Below are positions 1-7,585 of a DNA stretch of 32,341 nucleotides, piece after piece. How positions within the stretch are numbered: position 1 is the first letter of the stretch; each line of letters opens with the position of its first letter. Source of the DNA: Chloroflexota bacterium (lineage in GTDB: Bacteria > Chloroflexota > Anaerolineae > UBA1429); assembly GCA_021372475.1 (NCBI GenBank), contig JAJFUJ010000173.1:1-32341 (forward strand). The letters run 5' to 3'. A program made the translations under genes and the position numbers. The notes beneath the pieces are model-generated. The model did no database searches and was not told where the DNA came from. It was given only the letters and a program-made list of their open reading frames with translations.

Positions 1-21
1 TGTTTGTTCTATTATGAGCTG

Positions 22-1311
22 TTAAAACCAGGCGGGGTCCAGCCAAAAAGGACGCTCCTGCCAGAGCGCAACAAACGCCGGCTTGGCTTCAGCCATCGAC
101 ATGGCGATGCGCTCCACTTCATGCTCGCGCTCCGCAGGCGCTAATGCCAGTGTATCCTGGATAAAAGCAGCAGCGCGCCCATAATACAGCGGCAAAAAGG
201 CCTCGGCGATCTTGTCGGGATCACCTTCCCCGCAGTTGTAAACAAATGCAAAGCGGAGCAGGACGCGCGTCCACAGCCCCAGCGGAAACTCAAACTCTTT
301 GGGCTGCAGTTCGCACAGTCCTTTGATAGTTGCGATGTCCTTGGCGGTAAGCGTCTGCTTCCACTCGCGGTGATATACCCGTGAGCCTTCTTTAAGTGCA
401 GCGATTAATGATGGCACGCACTCGGGGCAGCCCATATTCTTCGGCTTTAGTTCGGAGCTGACAACTGGAATATGCTGCTGCGGTGCCGCAGCAGCCCAAA
501 GACGGTGGTAAGTCGTTAGGAAACGGAACAAGGTGCTGATGACATGCAATAACCGCGGGTCAGCCATCGCACCGGGTTCACCGCTTGGGTCGCCGCGATA
601 GCCCAGCTCGATCTGGATGATGCGCCTCTGCATGATGAGCGCCTCCAGCACCACCCACATATTCACGCCGAACTTGGCCACGTCAGTTTCCCATACATCC
701 TGGCTGATTAATTCGGCGGCGTATGCGCCGGATAAACACATTTCCGAAGGCAGCGGGTTGCGCAGGTCTGCGTTGAGAAAAGCGTTCACAAACGGGTAAA
801 CGACGTTGTCGTTAAAGGCCGCAGCATACGGGCTGCGTTCATTTGCGCCAATTGCCAACTCGTAGCCTTCCAGAACTGGCTTGACGAGTTTATTAACCCA
901 CTCCGGCTTTATGCCAGGGATACGAGCATCTAGGACAAGGCACGCTTTAGCCTTGGTAATCGCACTAGCTTCAAAAATGGCGCGTACAGCAGTGCCCCTG
1001 CCCATCGTGCCGATATAGGTGGCTATCATTTTCACCACGTTTTCGGGCATCAGGGTATCCATAACCAGGTGGGTGGTATTATCGGAAGAGCCGCCATCTG
1101 CATTAAATAGCAGTACCTGCCTAGCAGGAAAGGACTCACTCACGCCCCGGCCTATCGCCCGCAAAACCTCGCTGATGGTGCGCCCATTGCGGTGGCTGGG
1201 AATGCCAATCACGATATCGACGGGCCCCAATTCGGATAACCTGGAGCGCGTGTCATCATCTAGATTCGAGGTATTATCTGCAAACATCTGGCTGTGTTGT
1301 TTGGCTTCCAT
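22..1311 (-). CDS. GT-A family glycosyltransferase, divergent
   Basis: 429 aa. Residues 30-200 read as a GT-A (family 2-like) nucleotide-sugar fold: a VDIVIGIPSHRN strand-loop near 31-42, ADGGSSDNT at 71-79 as the nucleotide-binding turn, and LVLDAR at 125-130 where related proteins carry the metal-binding DxD. A mostly helical C-terminal region follows (about 230-429), as in the mannosylglycerate and glucosyl-3-phosphoglycerate synthase-like enzymes that I recall as the nearest relatives. The second Asp of DxD is Arg here, so activity on a metal-bound sugar nucleotide is uncertain. There is no signal peptide or membrane segment, so it is probably cytoplasmic. It starts 6 nt after the stop of the upstream lipoprotein gene, with AAGG in the expected region, and is probably cotranscribed with it. 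The family call is good; donor and acceptor are unknown. Confidence 0.75.
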   Translation of the reverse strand: MEAKQHSQMFADNTSNLDDDTRSRLSELGPVDIVIGIPSHRNGRTISEVLRAIGRGVSESFPARQVLLFNADGGSSDNTTHLVMDTLMPENVVKMIATYIGTMGRGTAVRAIFEASAITKAKACLVLDARIPGIKPEWVNKLVKPVLEGYELAIGANERSPYAAAFNDNVVYPFVNAFLNADLRNPLPSEMCLSGAYAAELISQDVWETDVAKFGVNMWVVLEALIMQRRIIQIELGYRGDPSGEPGAMADPRLLHVISTLFRFLTTYHRLWAAAAPQQHIPVVSSELKPKNMGCPECVPSLIAALKEGSRVYHREWKQTLTAKDIATIKGLCELQPKEFEFPLGLWTRVLLRFAFVYNCGEGDPDKIAEAFLPLYYGRAAAFIQDTLALAPAEREHEVERIAMSMAEAKPAFVALWQERPFWLDPAWF

Positions 1312-1317
1312 CGGACT

Positions 1318-2661
1318 CTACCTTAAGCTGGATATCGCTTCGGATATGCTAGCAGCAGCGCGTTCCGGGGTTTCGATGCCAGCTAACACATCCTCGATAG
1401 CCTGGCTGATGCTATCTTGTATTCTGGCATAAGATTCTAGATTGGGATATGGGTATGCGGAATATAACAACGATTCTATAAAGGCGCGGTAAGTGCCGTC
1501 GCTGATTACCTTATCCAGGCTGCCAAGACGCGATGGCAATAGATGCTGCAAGGCAGCCCACTCTGCCAGCGCATCTGGCTGCATGGCCATCTCGATATAA
1601 CGAATCGCCAGCTCTTGTTTCTCGGGGTCATCTGTTATGATAACCCAGGCGTAACCGCGCGCCAGGGTGGCCGATTCGCTGCCCATGTGAGGTACGGCAG
1701 CATATTGCGACCGGATTAAGTTGGGACGATTTGCGTCATACTTGGAATACAGGACGTTCGTCATTGCCGCTTCGCCAGCGGCATACATCTCCCAGCACTC
1801 TTCATAGGTTGCCACTTCACGTATAGACTCAGGAAGCGCGCCTAATTCCATATAAGTACGATAGGTGCGCAGGACTTGGCTGGCAATCTGAGTATCCAGT
1901 GTCAGCTCCCCATTATTTGTAGTGAGTTTCCCTCCCAATGATAAATAGTGCAGGATAAATGTGTCAGCCGAGGAACCATCCCCTTTAGCTGCAGGAAAGA
2001 GGTAGCTCGCGGAGGCATCGGTGAGATTTGTCCAGCCCGCCGGTGGTGAACTAACCATCGAGCTATCATAAACCAACAATACTAAATCCGTCACAAAGGG
2101 AATCGCAATATGGGCGCCGCTAGATATGACCGCCGTACGCATCACGGGATATATAGTATCCCAAAACTCGGTGGTGATGTACCCATCTGGAGAATGCGTT
2201 AAGCCAGCTTCTTCCAGCGGAGCCAACTCAGCGGCATCCACCAGCACAACGTCCGGAAGCTGCGCCGGCGCTGCGGCCTTGGCGGTGAGCAGCAGGTTGG
2301 TTATTCCCCCAGGCCCATGCAGCGCTTTTGGTAGTTGATGTAGAATCAGGTTTGGGTATTCCTTGCTGAACCGCTGGTTGATCTGGGCTATATACCCGTC
2401 AGTGCTTGCTGTCTCGGCTAATTCTGGAGGCAACCAGAAATTAAGAGTAACCTGCACCAGGGGGTCAATGGCCGATACGCTCGGCGTAGCAGCCGCGGTA
2501 GGCATCGCCGTTGGGATTTCAGTTTGGTTGGGCAGTGGTGTGGCGGAGGTAGGTGTCATACTTTGGCAGCCTGCTAGCATCAGGCAAAAAAACACCCAAA
2601 AGCCCCCAACTTTGAGGCTATGTGATAGGCATGAATCGAACCGAGCAAAAAAAGTCGCCAT
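1318..2661 (-). CDS. Extracellular solute-binding lipoprotein (ABC transporter family 1-like)
   Basis: 447 aa from the chosen ATG. A basic/hydrophobic signal segment (about 16-29) ends in a lipobox LMLAGC with Cys32 as the lipidated residue, followed by a Ser/Thr/Pro-rich linker. The mature part resembles family-1 sugar-binding proteins: a VTLNFWLPPE strand at the start, a middle LPDVVLVDAAELAPLEEAG segment, and late AMTNVLYSKYD and EKQELAIRYIEMAMQP segments typical of the hinge and C-lobe. In-frame ATGs at 2709 and 2727 exist, but the region between them and 2661 does not look like coding sequence and a -10-like TATACT lies at 2718-2723, so 2661 is preferred. No permease or ATPase genes are adjacent. 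A glycosyltransferase gene follows 6 nt downstream. The ligand is unknown; a carbohydrate is a family-based guess. Confidence 0.8.
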   Translation of the reverse strand: MATFFARFDSCLSHSLKVGGFWVFFCLMLAGCQSMTPTSATPLPNQTEIPTAMPTAAATPSVSAIDPLVQVTLNFWLPPELAETASTDGYIAQINQRFSKEYPNLILHQLPKALHGPGGITNLLLTAKAAAPAQLPDVVLVDAAELAPLEEAGLTHSPDGYITTEFWDTIYPVMRTAVISSGAHIAIPFVTDLVLLVYDSSMVSSPPAGWTNLTDASASYLFPAAKGDGSSADTFILHYLSLGGKLTTNNGELTLDTQIASQVLRTYRTYMELGALPESIREVATYEECWEMYAAGEAAMTNVLYSKYDANRPNLIRSQYAAVPHMGSESATLARGYAWVIITDDPEKQELAIRYIEMAMQPDALAEWAALQHLLPSRLGSLDKVISDGTYRAFIESLLYSAYPYPNLESYARIQDSISQAIEDVLAGIETPERAAASISEAISSLR

Positions 2662-2717
2662 GGGACACAGACACCCTTTTTGCCAGCATAGGATAAACCC
2701 GCTAGACATTGTATTGT

Positions 2718-2723
2718 AGTATA
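2718..2723 (-). promoter_or_regulatory. Possible -10 box for the lipoprotein/glycosyltransferase pair
   Basis: TATACT on the minus strand, about 60 nt upstream of the chosen lipoprotein start. No convincing -35 hexamer is seen at 16-18 nt spacing, so this is only a weak promoter call. Confidence 0.3.
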
Positions 2724-2751
2724 GCACAAAATTAGGTCAGAAGAAAGACCA

Positions 2752-2760
2752 GTCGCATAG
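2752..2760. repeat. Target-site duplication, left, of MITE-like copy 1
   Basis: GTCGCATAG is repeated exactly at 2998-3006 on the other side of the element. The final G may belong to the element end, making the duplication 8 or 9 bp. Confidence 0.75.
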
Positions 2761-2997
2761 AGGTGTGGAAAAAGTATCCAGTTGGAGACACCATAGCGTC
2801 TGAAAAGACCGACTTGCGAACTTGCATATCATTCCCGCGCAAGCAGGAATCCATTTGAGTCTTGTTTTTATTATTGTTATTATATGATATATTCAATTAT
2901 ATGTCAGATTAATACTGGATTCCGGCCTGCGCCGGAATGACGCTTCCTGTTCCCCAGTGGGCAAGTATAAGGACAGAACCTCTTTTTCAACACCCTC
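2760..2997 (+). mobile_element. MITE-like element, copy 1
   Basis: A 238-bp non-coding element. Its ends are imperfect inverted repeats: the right end read inward begins GAGGGTGTTGAAAAAG and the left end is GAGGTGTGGAAAAAG. It is flanked by a direct repeat GTCGCATA(G) at 2752-2760 and 2998-3006, which reads as a target-site duplication of 8-9 bp. Inside are two small palindromic units, ATTCCCGCGCAAGCAGGAAT near 2832-2851 and a GGATTCCGG...CCGGAAT unit near 2918-2939, separated by an AT-rich stretch. A second diverged copy in opposite orientation is at 21057-21293. No transposase is encoded, so it is presumably moved in trans by an unidentified transposase. Confidence 0.8.
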
Positions 2998-3006
2998 GTC
3001 GCATAG
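2998..3006. repeat. Target-site duplication, right, of MITE-like copy 1
   Basis: Exact copy of the nonamer at 2752-2760, immediately after the CCCTC end of the element. Confidence 0.75.
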
Positions 3007-3055
3007 ATTTACTGGCTAAATGGGTTGCTGATGAAGGCTTGCTGTGCTTATTTTT

Positions 3056-3083
3056 TTGACATGCAAAGTATAGTTTATATAAT
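3056..3083 (+). promoter_or_regulatory. Consensus sigma-70-type promoter for apt
   Basis: A perfect TTGACA (3056-3061), a 16-nt spacer and a perfect TATAAT (3078-3083). It lies 58 bp downstream of the MITE-like element and about 80 bp upstream of the apt start, so the transcript would carry a leader of roughly 70 nt. Confidence 0.75.
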
Positions 3084-3093
3084 GATTGAATCA

Positions 3094-3121
3094 GGAGCGT
3101 GCAGCAGGTGCGCTCCCTTTT
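3094..3121 (+). promoter_or_regulatory. Stem-loop in the apt 5' leader
   Basis: GGAGCGTGC pairs with GTGCGCTCC (two G-U pairs) around the loop AGCAG, followed by CTTTT. It sits in the leader between the consensus promoter and apt. It could be a weak attenuator or an mRNA-stabilising hairpin. The T-run is short, so terminator activity is doubtful. Confidence 0.4.
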
Positions 3122-3163
3122 GCTCTTATCGAAATAAGCGCACATTATACGAAAGGATAATGA

Positions 3164-3676
3164 ATGGACCTCGCGGCCTGCATCCGAGATATTCCTGATT
3201 TCCCCAAAAAGGGGATCCTGTTCAAAGATTTGACCACTTTGTTCCAAAATCCCGGAGCATTTCATGAAGCAGTAGATGCGATGTATGCGCGAGTCAAAGG
3301 CCTCCAGATTGATACGATTGTTGCTATTGAATCTCGCGGGTTTATCTTAGGCGCGCCATTGGCATATCAGCTAAACGCAGGTTTTGTGCCAGTACGCAAG
3401 CCCGGCAAACTCCCTGGCGCAACTATTCGCGTCGAATATGACCTAGAGTACGGCACAAATATACTTGAGATTCACACGGACGCTATCCAGGCTGGTGAAC
3501 GTGTATTGGTAGTAGATGACTTGTTGGCGACGGGCGGGTCAGCTAAGGCGGCCATCGAACTGGTTGAACGCCTGAACGCTAAGGTAGTGGGCGTAGCGTT
3601 CCTCGTCGAATTACTTGCGCTTAGAGGGATGAGTAAGCTGGGCGATTACAACGCTTTCTCTATCATTCAATACTAA
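3164..3676 (+). CDS. apt: Adenine phosphoribosyltransferase
   Basis: 170 aa, the normal length for the family. Converts adenine and PRPP to AMP and pyrophosphate in purine salvage (cytoplasm). The N-terminus has the typical IRDIPDFPKKGILFKD block (8-22). IESRGFILGAPLA (55-67) and VRKPGKLPG (77-85) are characteristic of Apt, and VLVVDDLLATGGSA (114-127) is the PRPP-binding loop. The ATG is preceded by AAGGATA at suitable spacing. The gene follows a consensus promoter and is 18 nt upstream of the TraR/DksA-like gene, so the two are probably cotranscribed up to the terminator at 4191-4221. Confidence 0.95.
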   Translation: MDLAACIRDIPDFPKKGILFKDLTTLFQNPGAFHEAVDAMYARVKGLQIDTIVAIESRGFILGAPLAYQLNAGFVPVRKPGKLPGATIRVEYDLEYGTNILEIHTDAIQAGERVLVVDDLLATGGSAKAAIELVERLNAKVVGVAFLVELLALRGMSKLGDYNAFSIIQY

Positions 3677-3694
3677 ATATAGGAGGATGTTGTA

Positions 3695-4165
3695 ATGGCT
3701 AAAGGAACCCAGACAGTCGTTGAACTGAGACGCCTTCGTAGAGCGACTCTGGAAGAGATAGCCGCTCTTAACGAACAGCTTCAGGCTGAGATCGAGCCTG
3801 CTTCGGCGCCGGACGATGACTCTGTGGACGTGGCTGCGGATATCTATGAGCGTGGCAAAACGCTGTCTCTCATCCAAAGCCTGGAAGATAAGCTGCACAA
3901 TATCGAGCATGCCATCGCTGTGGCATCCAAGGGCACTTATGGTATCTGCGAGAACTGCGGCAGCCCAATCCCATCCGAGAGACTGGAGATAGTGCCGGAG
4001 ACCACTTTGTGCGTGAACTGCGCCAATAAGCTGGAGCAAGGAATCCGACGGCGTCGGATTCAAATGGCCGACGAAGAATCCCTCGAAGAAGAGCACAGTA
4101 TCGATGATGAATACGAGGCTGAAGAGGAAGAAGAATTCGAGGAAGAAAGCGACGACGAACTCTGA
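3695..4165 (+). CDS. TraR/DksA-family C4 zinc-finger protein with acidic tail
   Basis: 156 aa. Residues 1-80 are helical and charged, like the coiled coil of DksA/TraR-type proteins. A four-Cys zinc finger follows (Cys85, Cys88, Cys106, Cys109 in CENCGSPIPSERLE and CVNC), with a GTYGICENCG lead-in typical of the family. Family members bind the secondary channel of RNA polymerase or have undefined regulatory roles; which applies here cannot be told. From about residue 126 the protein ends in roughly 30 residues that are mostly Glu/Asp, unusual for DksA itself. AGGAGGA lies at suitable distance before the ATG. An intrinsic terminator follows. Confidence 0.85.
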   Translation: MAKGTQTVVELRRLRRATLEEIAALNEQLQAEIEPASAPDDDSVDVAADIYERGKTLSLIQSLEDKLHNIEHAIAVASKGTYGICENCGSPIPSERLEIVPETTLCVNCANKLEQGIRRRRIQMADEESLEEEHSIDDEYEAEEEEEFEEESDDEL

Positions 4166-4190
4166 GCTAATTGCGATATAGCTGGTGTTT

Positions 4191-4224
4191 AAACGACCTC
4201 CTTTTGACAAGGAGGTCGTTTAGC
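4191..4224 (+). terminator. Intrinsic terminator after apt and the TraR/DksA-like gene
   Basis: A perfect 13-bp stem (4191-4203 with 4209-4221) and a 5-nt loop TTGAC. The stem ends AAA...TTT and is followed by a short, interrupted T-rich run. It separates the apt unit from the oxidoreductase operon. Confidence 0.75.
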
Positions 4225-4225
4225 T

Positions 4226-4255
4226 TTATCATTTCTTGTCTGAAACAAGTATAAT
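4226..4255 (+). promoter_or_regulatory. Likely promoter of the pyruvate:ferredoxin oxidoreductase operon
   Basis: TTATCA (4226-4231), an 18-nt spacer and a perfect TATAAT (4250-4255), directly after the upstream terminator. It leaves a 5' leader of about 100 nt before the gamma-subunit gene. Confidence 0.5.
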
Positions 4256-4361
4256 TACATAGCTGCTTCATATCCATGTTTTTATAAATTGCAAGGCCTA
4301 ATAGTAAGTTAAAGACGGAATCAAACCCGTCAAAACAGAAAAGTACATGGAGGTATAGGCG

Positions 4362-4934
4362 ATGAGCCAGATGACCGAAATCCGTTGGCACGGCCGTGCT
4401 GGGCAGGGTGTGGTGACAGCGGGTGAATTGCTCGGCGAATCCGCAATGCATGAAGGCAAGTATTTTCAATCATTCCCCGAATATGGCGCCGAACGTATGG
4501 GCGCCCCCATCAAGTCCTATACGCGCTTGTCAGATCAACCGATTGAGTATCATTGTCCCATCCTCGAACCAGACGTAGTAATCGTCGTCAATCCCAACCT
4601 TCTCTCGGTGGTGGATGTGACTGAAGGATTGAAACCGAATGGAATCTTGATCGTCAACACGGTCGAGTCGCCTGAGAAAATCCGCAAGCAGCTCAAGTTC
4701 ACAAAGGGTACGGTCTGGTGCATCGATGCCTCCAAGGTAGCGATGGAAGAACTCAAGCGCGATATTCCCAGCACGATGATGCTTTCGGTCATCGCCAAGG
4801 CAACGGGGATGATCAATATCAAGGCTACCATTGAGTTGACGCAGGAGAAGCTTTCGGGCAAGCTGCGGCCTGAAGTTGTGGAAGCGAATTTGCGCGCTCT
4901 GCAGCGCTGTTATGACGAATGTGTACAAGGCTAG
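4362..4934 (+). CDS. porC: Pyruvate (2-oxoacid):ferredoxin oxidoreductase, gamma subunit
   Basis: 190 aa, the normal length for a separate gamma subunit. EIRWHGRAGQGVVTA at the N-terminus, FPEYGAERMGAPIKSYTR in the middle (about 39-56) and the PDVVIVVNPNLL strand are hallmark gamma-domain motifs. It is one subunit of the cytoplasmic enzyme that oxidises pyruvate with CoA to acetyl-CoA, CO2 and reduced ferredoxin, a step found in anaerobes and reversible for carbon fixation. The four subunits follow in the order gamma-delta-alpha-beta. GGAGG lies 8 nt before the ATG. Related 2-oxoacid oxidoreductases share these motifs, so pyruvate as substrate is an inference from the four-subunit organisation. 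Confidence 0.9.
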   Translation: MSQMTEIRWHGRAGQGVVTAGELLGESAMHEGKYFQSFPEYGAERMGAPIKSYTRLSDQPIEYHCPILEPDVVIVVNPNLLSVVDVTEGLKPNGILIVNTVESPEKIRKQLKFTKGTVWCIDASKVAMEELKRDIPSTMMLSVIAKATGMINIKATIELTQEKLSGKLRPEVVEANLRALQRCYDECVQG

Positions 4935-4973
4935 CGCCCGTTGGCTAGTGAGAATATTAAGCGTGGAGGACTC

Positions 4974-5327
4974 ATGAAGGAGTACACAGCTCCCAGACTT
5001 GATCGCCCTTGGAGTGAAGTGAATCCGGGTGGTATTGTGCTGGATCCAGGCATTTCGGTAACCTATATCACCGGCACCTGGCGTACGATGCGCCCCGTGC
5101 GCGACCAGGCGCAGTGCACTCAGTGTCTTATTTGCTGGATAATGTGCCCTGATGCAGCGATTCCGATTGTAGATGGTAAAGTCGATAGCTTTGATTATGA
5201 CCACTGCAAAGGCTGCGGCATTTGCGCCGAACAGTGTCCCGTCAATATCAAAAAGCCCCACAGTGTCACTGGTGAGTTAGGCAAGGTCATTCAGATGGTC
5301 CCTGAGTCCAGCGAGGGTGGGGAGTAA
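4974..5327 (+). CDS. porD: Pyruvate:ferredoxin oxidoreductase, delta (ferredoxin-like) subunit
   Basis: 117 aa. Two classical 4Fe-4S motifs are present: Cys48, 51, 54, 58 (CTQCLICWIMCP) and Cys78, 81, 84, 88 (CKGCGICAEQCP). It carries electrons from the catalytic subunits to ferredoxin. The ATG at 4974 has GGAGGA three nt upstream. A TTG in the same frame at 4941 lacks a ribosome site and would add residues unlike the family N-terminus. The N-terminal PWSEVNPGGIVLDPG segment is typical of PorD proteins. It lies 39 nt after the gamma subunit and 12 nt before alpha. Confidence 0.92.
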   Translation: MKEYTAPRLDRPWSEVNPGGIVLDPGISVTYITGTWRTMRPVRDQAQCTQCLICWIMCPDAAIPIVDGKVDSFDYDHCKGCGICAEQCPVNIKKPHSVTGELGKVIQMVPESSEGGE

Positions 5328-5339
5328 GGTGGAGGAAAA

Positions 5340-6536
5340 ATGGTAGAGAGCAAATTCCTGCCTCTTGATGGGGCAACTGCAGTCTCCCAGGCAATGCGCC
5401 AGATTAACCCTGATGTGGTAGCTGCTTACCCGATTACACCACAAACAGCGGTGGTTCAGAACTTTTCACAATATGTCGCTGATGGCATTGTAAATACAGA
5501 GTTCATCCCAGTCGAGAGCGAACACGCCGCCATGAGCGCTTGCGTCGGTTCTTCTGCAGCCGGTGCGCGCGTTATGACAGCTACCGCGGCCAATGGGCTT
5601 GCTTTGATGTGGGAGATGCTCTATATCGCTGCCGGGATGCGTTTGCCAATAGTGCTGACGGTAGTAAACCGCGCTCTTTCGAGCCCTTTGAATATTCACT
5701 GTGACCATTCGGATGCCATGGGGGCGCGCGATTCCGGCTGGATCCAGATTTATGCCGAGACTGGCCAGGAGGCCTATGACAATACCCTTCAGGCCATGCG
5801 CATCGCCGAGCATCCGGACATATTAACGCCCGTGATGAGCTGTCAGGATGGATTCATCACCGGCCATGGCGTCGAGCGCGTCGGCATCCTGCCGGATGAG
5901 GTCGTTAAGCAGTTTGTGGGCGAATACAAGCCTCGCTACGCCCTCCTGAATACTGATGAACCCGTTACTTTTGGCGCCTGGGATTTTACTGACTATTACT
6001 TTGAACACAAACGTCAGCAGAGCGAAGTAATCAATTCCGCCCTGCCGATAATCGAAGACGTCTTTTCAGAATATACCAAGCTCTCCGGTCGTCCTCAACC
6101 AGTGCTCGATACCTGGGAAATGGATGACGCCGAGTATTGTATTGTAGTGCTCAGTTCTACTGGCGGGACAAGCCGCGCCGTGGCGCGCGGGCTTCGCGCC
6201 CAAGGAGTCAAGGTCGGCATCGTCAAGCCGCGTCTATACCGCCCCTTCCCTGCTAAGTATATTGTGGAGGCTATCAAAGGCTGCAAAGCTGTAGCTGTCC
6301 TCGACCGTGCCATCTCGTTCGGTGCGCCGGCAGGCCAGGGACCGCTCTTTACCGATATCACTGCTGCCCTGTACAACGAAGGTATCACCGGTTTGAACAT
6401 CGTTGATTATATCTTTGGCCTTGGCGGCCGCGATATCCTGCCTGACCAGATCACCTCTGTTTTCACCGACCTGCAGCAGATCGCCAACGAAGGTCAGCGC
6501 GGTGCGATGGTTCGCTATCTCGGATTGCGCGAGTGA
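5340..6536 (+). CDS. porA: Pyruvate:ferredoxin oxidoreductase, alpha subunit
   Basis: 398 aa, the usual length for PorA. The N-terminal thiamine-pyrophosphate pyrimidine domain shows GATAVSQAM, AAYPITPQT and FIPVESEHAAMSAC near the start. TATAANGLALMWEMLYIAAG and the HCDHSDAMGARDSGWIQIYAETGQEAYDN region follow, characteristic of the pyruvate enzyme. The C-terminal half (about 260-398) is the transketolase C-like domain with VVLSSTGGTSRAV. GGAGG precedes the ATG. Acts with PorB to decarboxylate pyruvate. The best-supported member of the operon for a pyruvate assignment. Confidence 0.95.
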   Translation: MVESKFLPLDGATAVSQAMRQINPDVVAAYPITPQTAVVQNFSQYVADGIVNTEFIPVESEHAAMSACVGSSAAGARVMTATAANGLALMWEMLYIAAGMRLPIVLTVVNRALSSPLNIHCDHSDAMGARDSGWIQIYAETGQEAYDNTLQAMRIAEHPDILTPVMSCQDGFITGHGVERVGILPDEVVKQFVGEYKPRYALLNTDEPVTFGAWDFTDYYFEHKRQQSEVINSALPIIEDVFSEYTKLSGRPQPVLDTWEMDDAEYCIVVLSSTGGTSRAVARGLRAQGVKVGIVKPRLYRPFPAKYIVEAIKGCKAVAVLDRAISFGAPAGQGPLFTDITAALYNEGITGLNIVDYIFGLGGRDILPDQITSVFTDLQQIANEGQRGAMVRYLGLRE

Positions 6537-6549
6537 CGAGGAGAATAAA

Positions 6550-7494
6550 ATGACGGATAGAATTCGTATCAATTTAAAAGATATTGTCAATAATGAGGAG
6601 CGACTCGCTCCCGGCCACCGCCTTTGTGGCGGGTGCGGGGAGCCGACAATTATGCGAATGATCCTGCATGCAATCGAAGGACCTGTAGTTATCTCGACGG
6701 CCACCGGCTGCCTGGAGGTATCAACGACGGTCTATCCAACGACGGCCTGGCAGGTACCCTGGATTCACTCTGCGTTTGAGAACTCGGCAACGACCATCTC
6801 TGGCGTGGAAGCGGCATACAAGGCGCTCAAGCGCTCCGGCAAAATCCCGGCTGACAAAGAGATCAAGTTCCTGGCAGTGGGCGGAGACGGCGCCAGCTAT
6901 GATATCGGTTTCCAGTGGATATCGGGAGCGCTGGAACGCGGCCACAAGCTCGTGTATGTCTGCCTGAACAACGAGGCTTACATGAATACCGGCATTCAGC
7001 GTTCCGGGGCTACACCCAAGGGCGCTAACACCACCACCTCCCCTGTCGGCGATGTGATCCCAGGCAAGACCCAGTGGCGCAAGCCGTTTACCCGCATCAT
7101 GGCTGCGCACGATATCCCGTATGTTGCCCAGGCAGCTCCGCACAACTACCGCGATCTGATGACAAAGGTCAAGAAAGCATTCGCGGCGGATGGCCCGGCT
7201 GTGCTGAATATCCTGGCGCCCTGCCCGCGTGGCTGGCGCACCGAGAGCGACCAGACGATGGTGCTTACAAAACTCGCCGCCGACACCTGTTATTGGCCGT
7301 TGTATGAAGTGGACCACGGCAAGACTGTCGTTAACTACAAGCCGCGCGAGAAAAAGCCCGTCGCGGATTGGCTCAAGGTTCAGGGACGGTTTCGCCATCT
7401 CTTCCGACCTGCTTATGCCTCAATCCTGGAGGAGATTCAAGCCAGAATCGACCAGGAGTGGGAGCGCTTGCTCAAGGAAGAAGCCGCAGGTTGA
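6550..7494 (+). CDS. porB: Pyruvate:ferredoxin oxidoreductase, beta subunit
   Basis: 314 aa from the ATG at 6550, preceded by GAGGAG after the alpha-subunit stop. An upstream in-frame start would overlap porA by more than 100 nt and is rejected. The thiamine-diphosphate site is visible as GDG at 112-114 followed by NN at 140-141 (LNNEAYMNTGIQRSG). Four cysteines for a 4Fe-4S cluster are in place: Cys26 and Cys29 (LCGGCG), Cys54 (ATGCLE) and Cys225 (APCPRGW). The gene is followed by a strong terminator 7 nt after its stop, so the operon ends here. Confidence 0.95.
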   Translation: MTDRIRINLKDIVNNEERLAPGHRLCGGCGEPTIMRMILHAIEGPVVISTATGCLEVSTTVYPTTAWQVPWIHSAFENSATTISGVEAAYKALKRSGKIPADKEIKFLAVGGDGASYDIGFQWISGALERGHKLVYVCLNNEAYMNTGIQRSGATPKGANTTTSPVGDVIPGKTQWRKPFTRIMAAHDIPYVAQAAPHNYRDLMTKVKKAFAADGPAVLNILAPCPRGWRTESDQTMVLTKLAADTCYWPLYEVDHGKTVVNYKPREKKPVADWLKVQGRFRHLFRPAYASILEEIQARIDQEWERLLKEEAAG

Positions 7495-7500
7495 GTTTTA

Positions 7501-7532
7501 ACCCTCCCGCAGCATTTGTGGGAGGGTTTTTT
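7501..7532 (+). terminator. Intrinsic terminator of the oxidoreductase operon
   Basis: ACCCTCCC pairs with GGGAGGGT (7501-7508 with 7520-7527), extendable to 11 pairs with one G-T, loop GCATT, followed by six T residues. Confidence 0.92.
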
Positions 7533-7542
7533 GTGCTATAAT
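7516..7542 (+). promoter_or_regulatory. Possible promoter of upp
   Basis: A perfect TATAAT at 7537-7542 just after the terminator. The best -35 candidate is TTGTGG at 7516-7521 with a short 15-nt spacer inside the terminator stem, so the -10 is the only strong part. Confidence 0.4.
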
Positions 7543-7585
7543 CGCATACGTTTGTTTATTTAGCATTATGGAGAATCAGGCTCAT

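Noticed and set aside
2832-2939. CRISPR-like repeats inside the MITE
   Set aside because: Only two different palindromic units occur, without regular spacers; they are internal parts of the element.
2987-3265. Minus-strand ORF across the MITE end and apt
   Set aside because: It overlaps a mobile element end, the apt promoter and apt coding sequence, and has no recognisable domain.
4941-4973. TTG start for porD
   Set aside because: It has no ribosome site and its extra residues are not seen in the family; ATG 4974 follows GGAGGA.
6403-6549. N-terminal extension of the beta-subunit frame into porA
   Set aside because: It overlaps porA by more than 130 nt and has no family similarity; the ATG at 6550 has a ribosome site.
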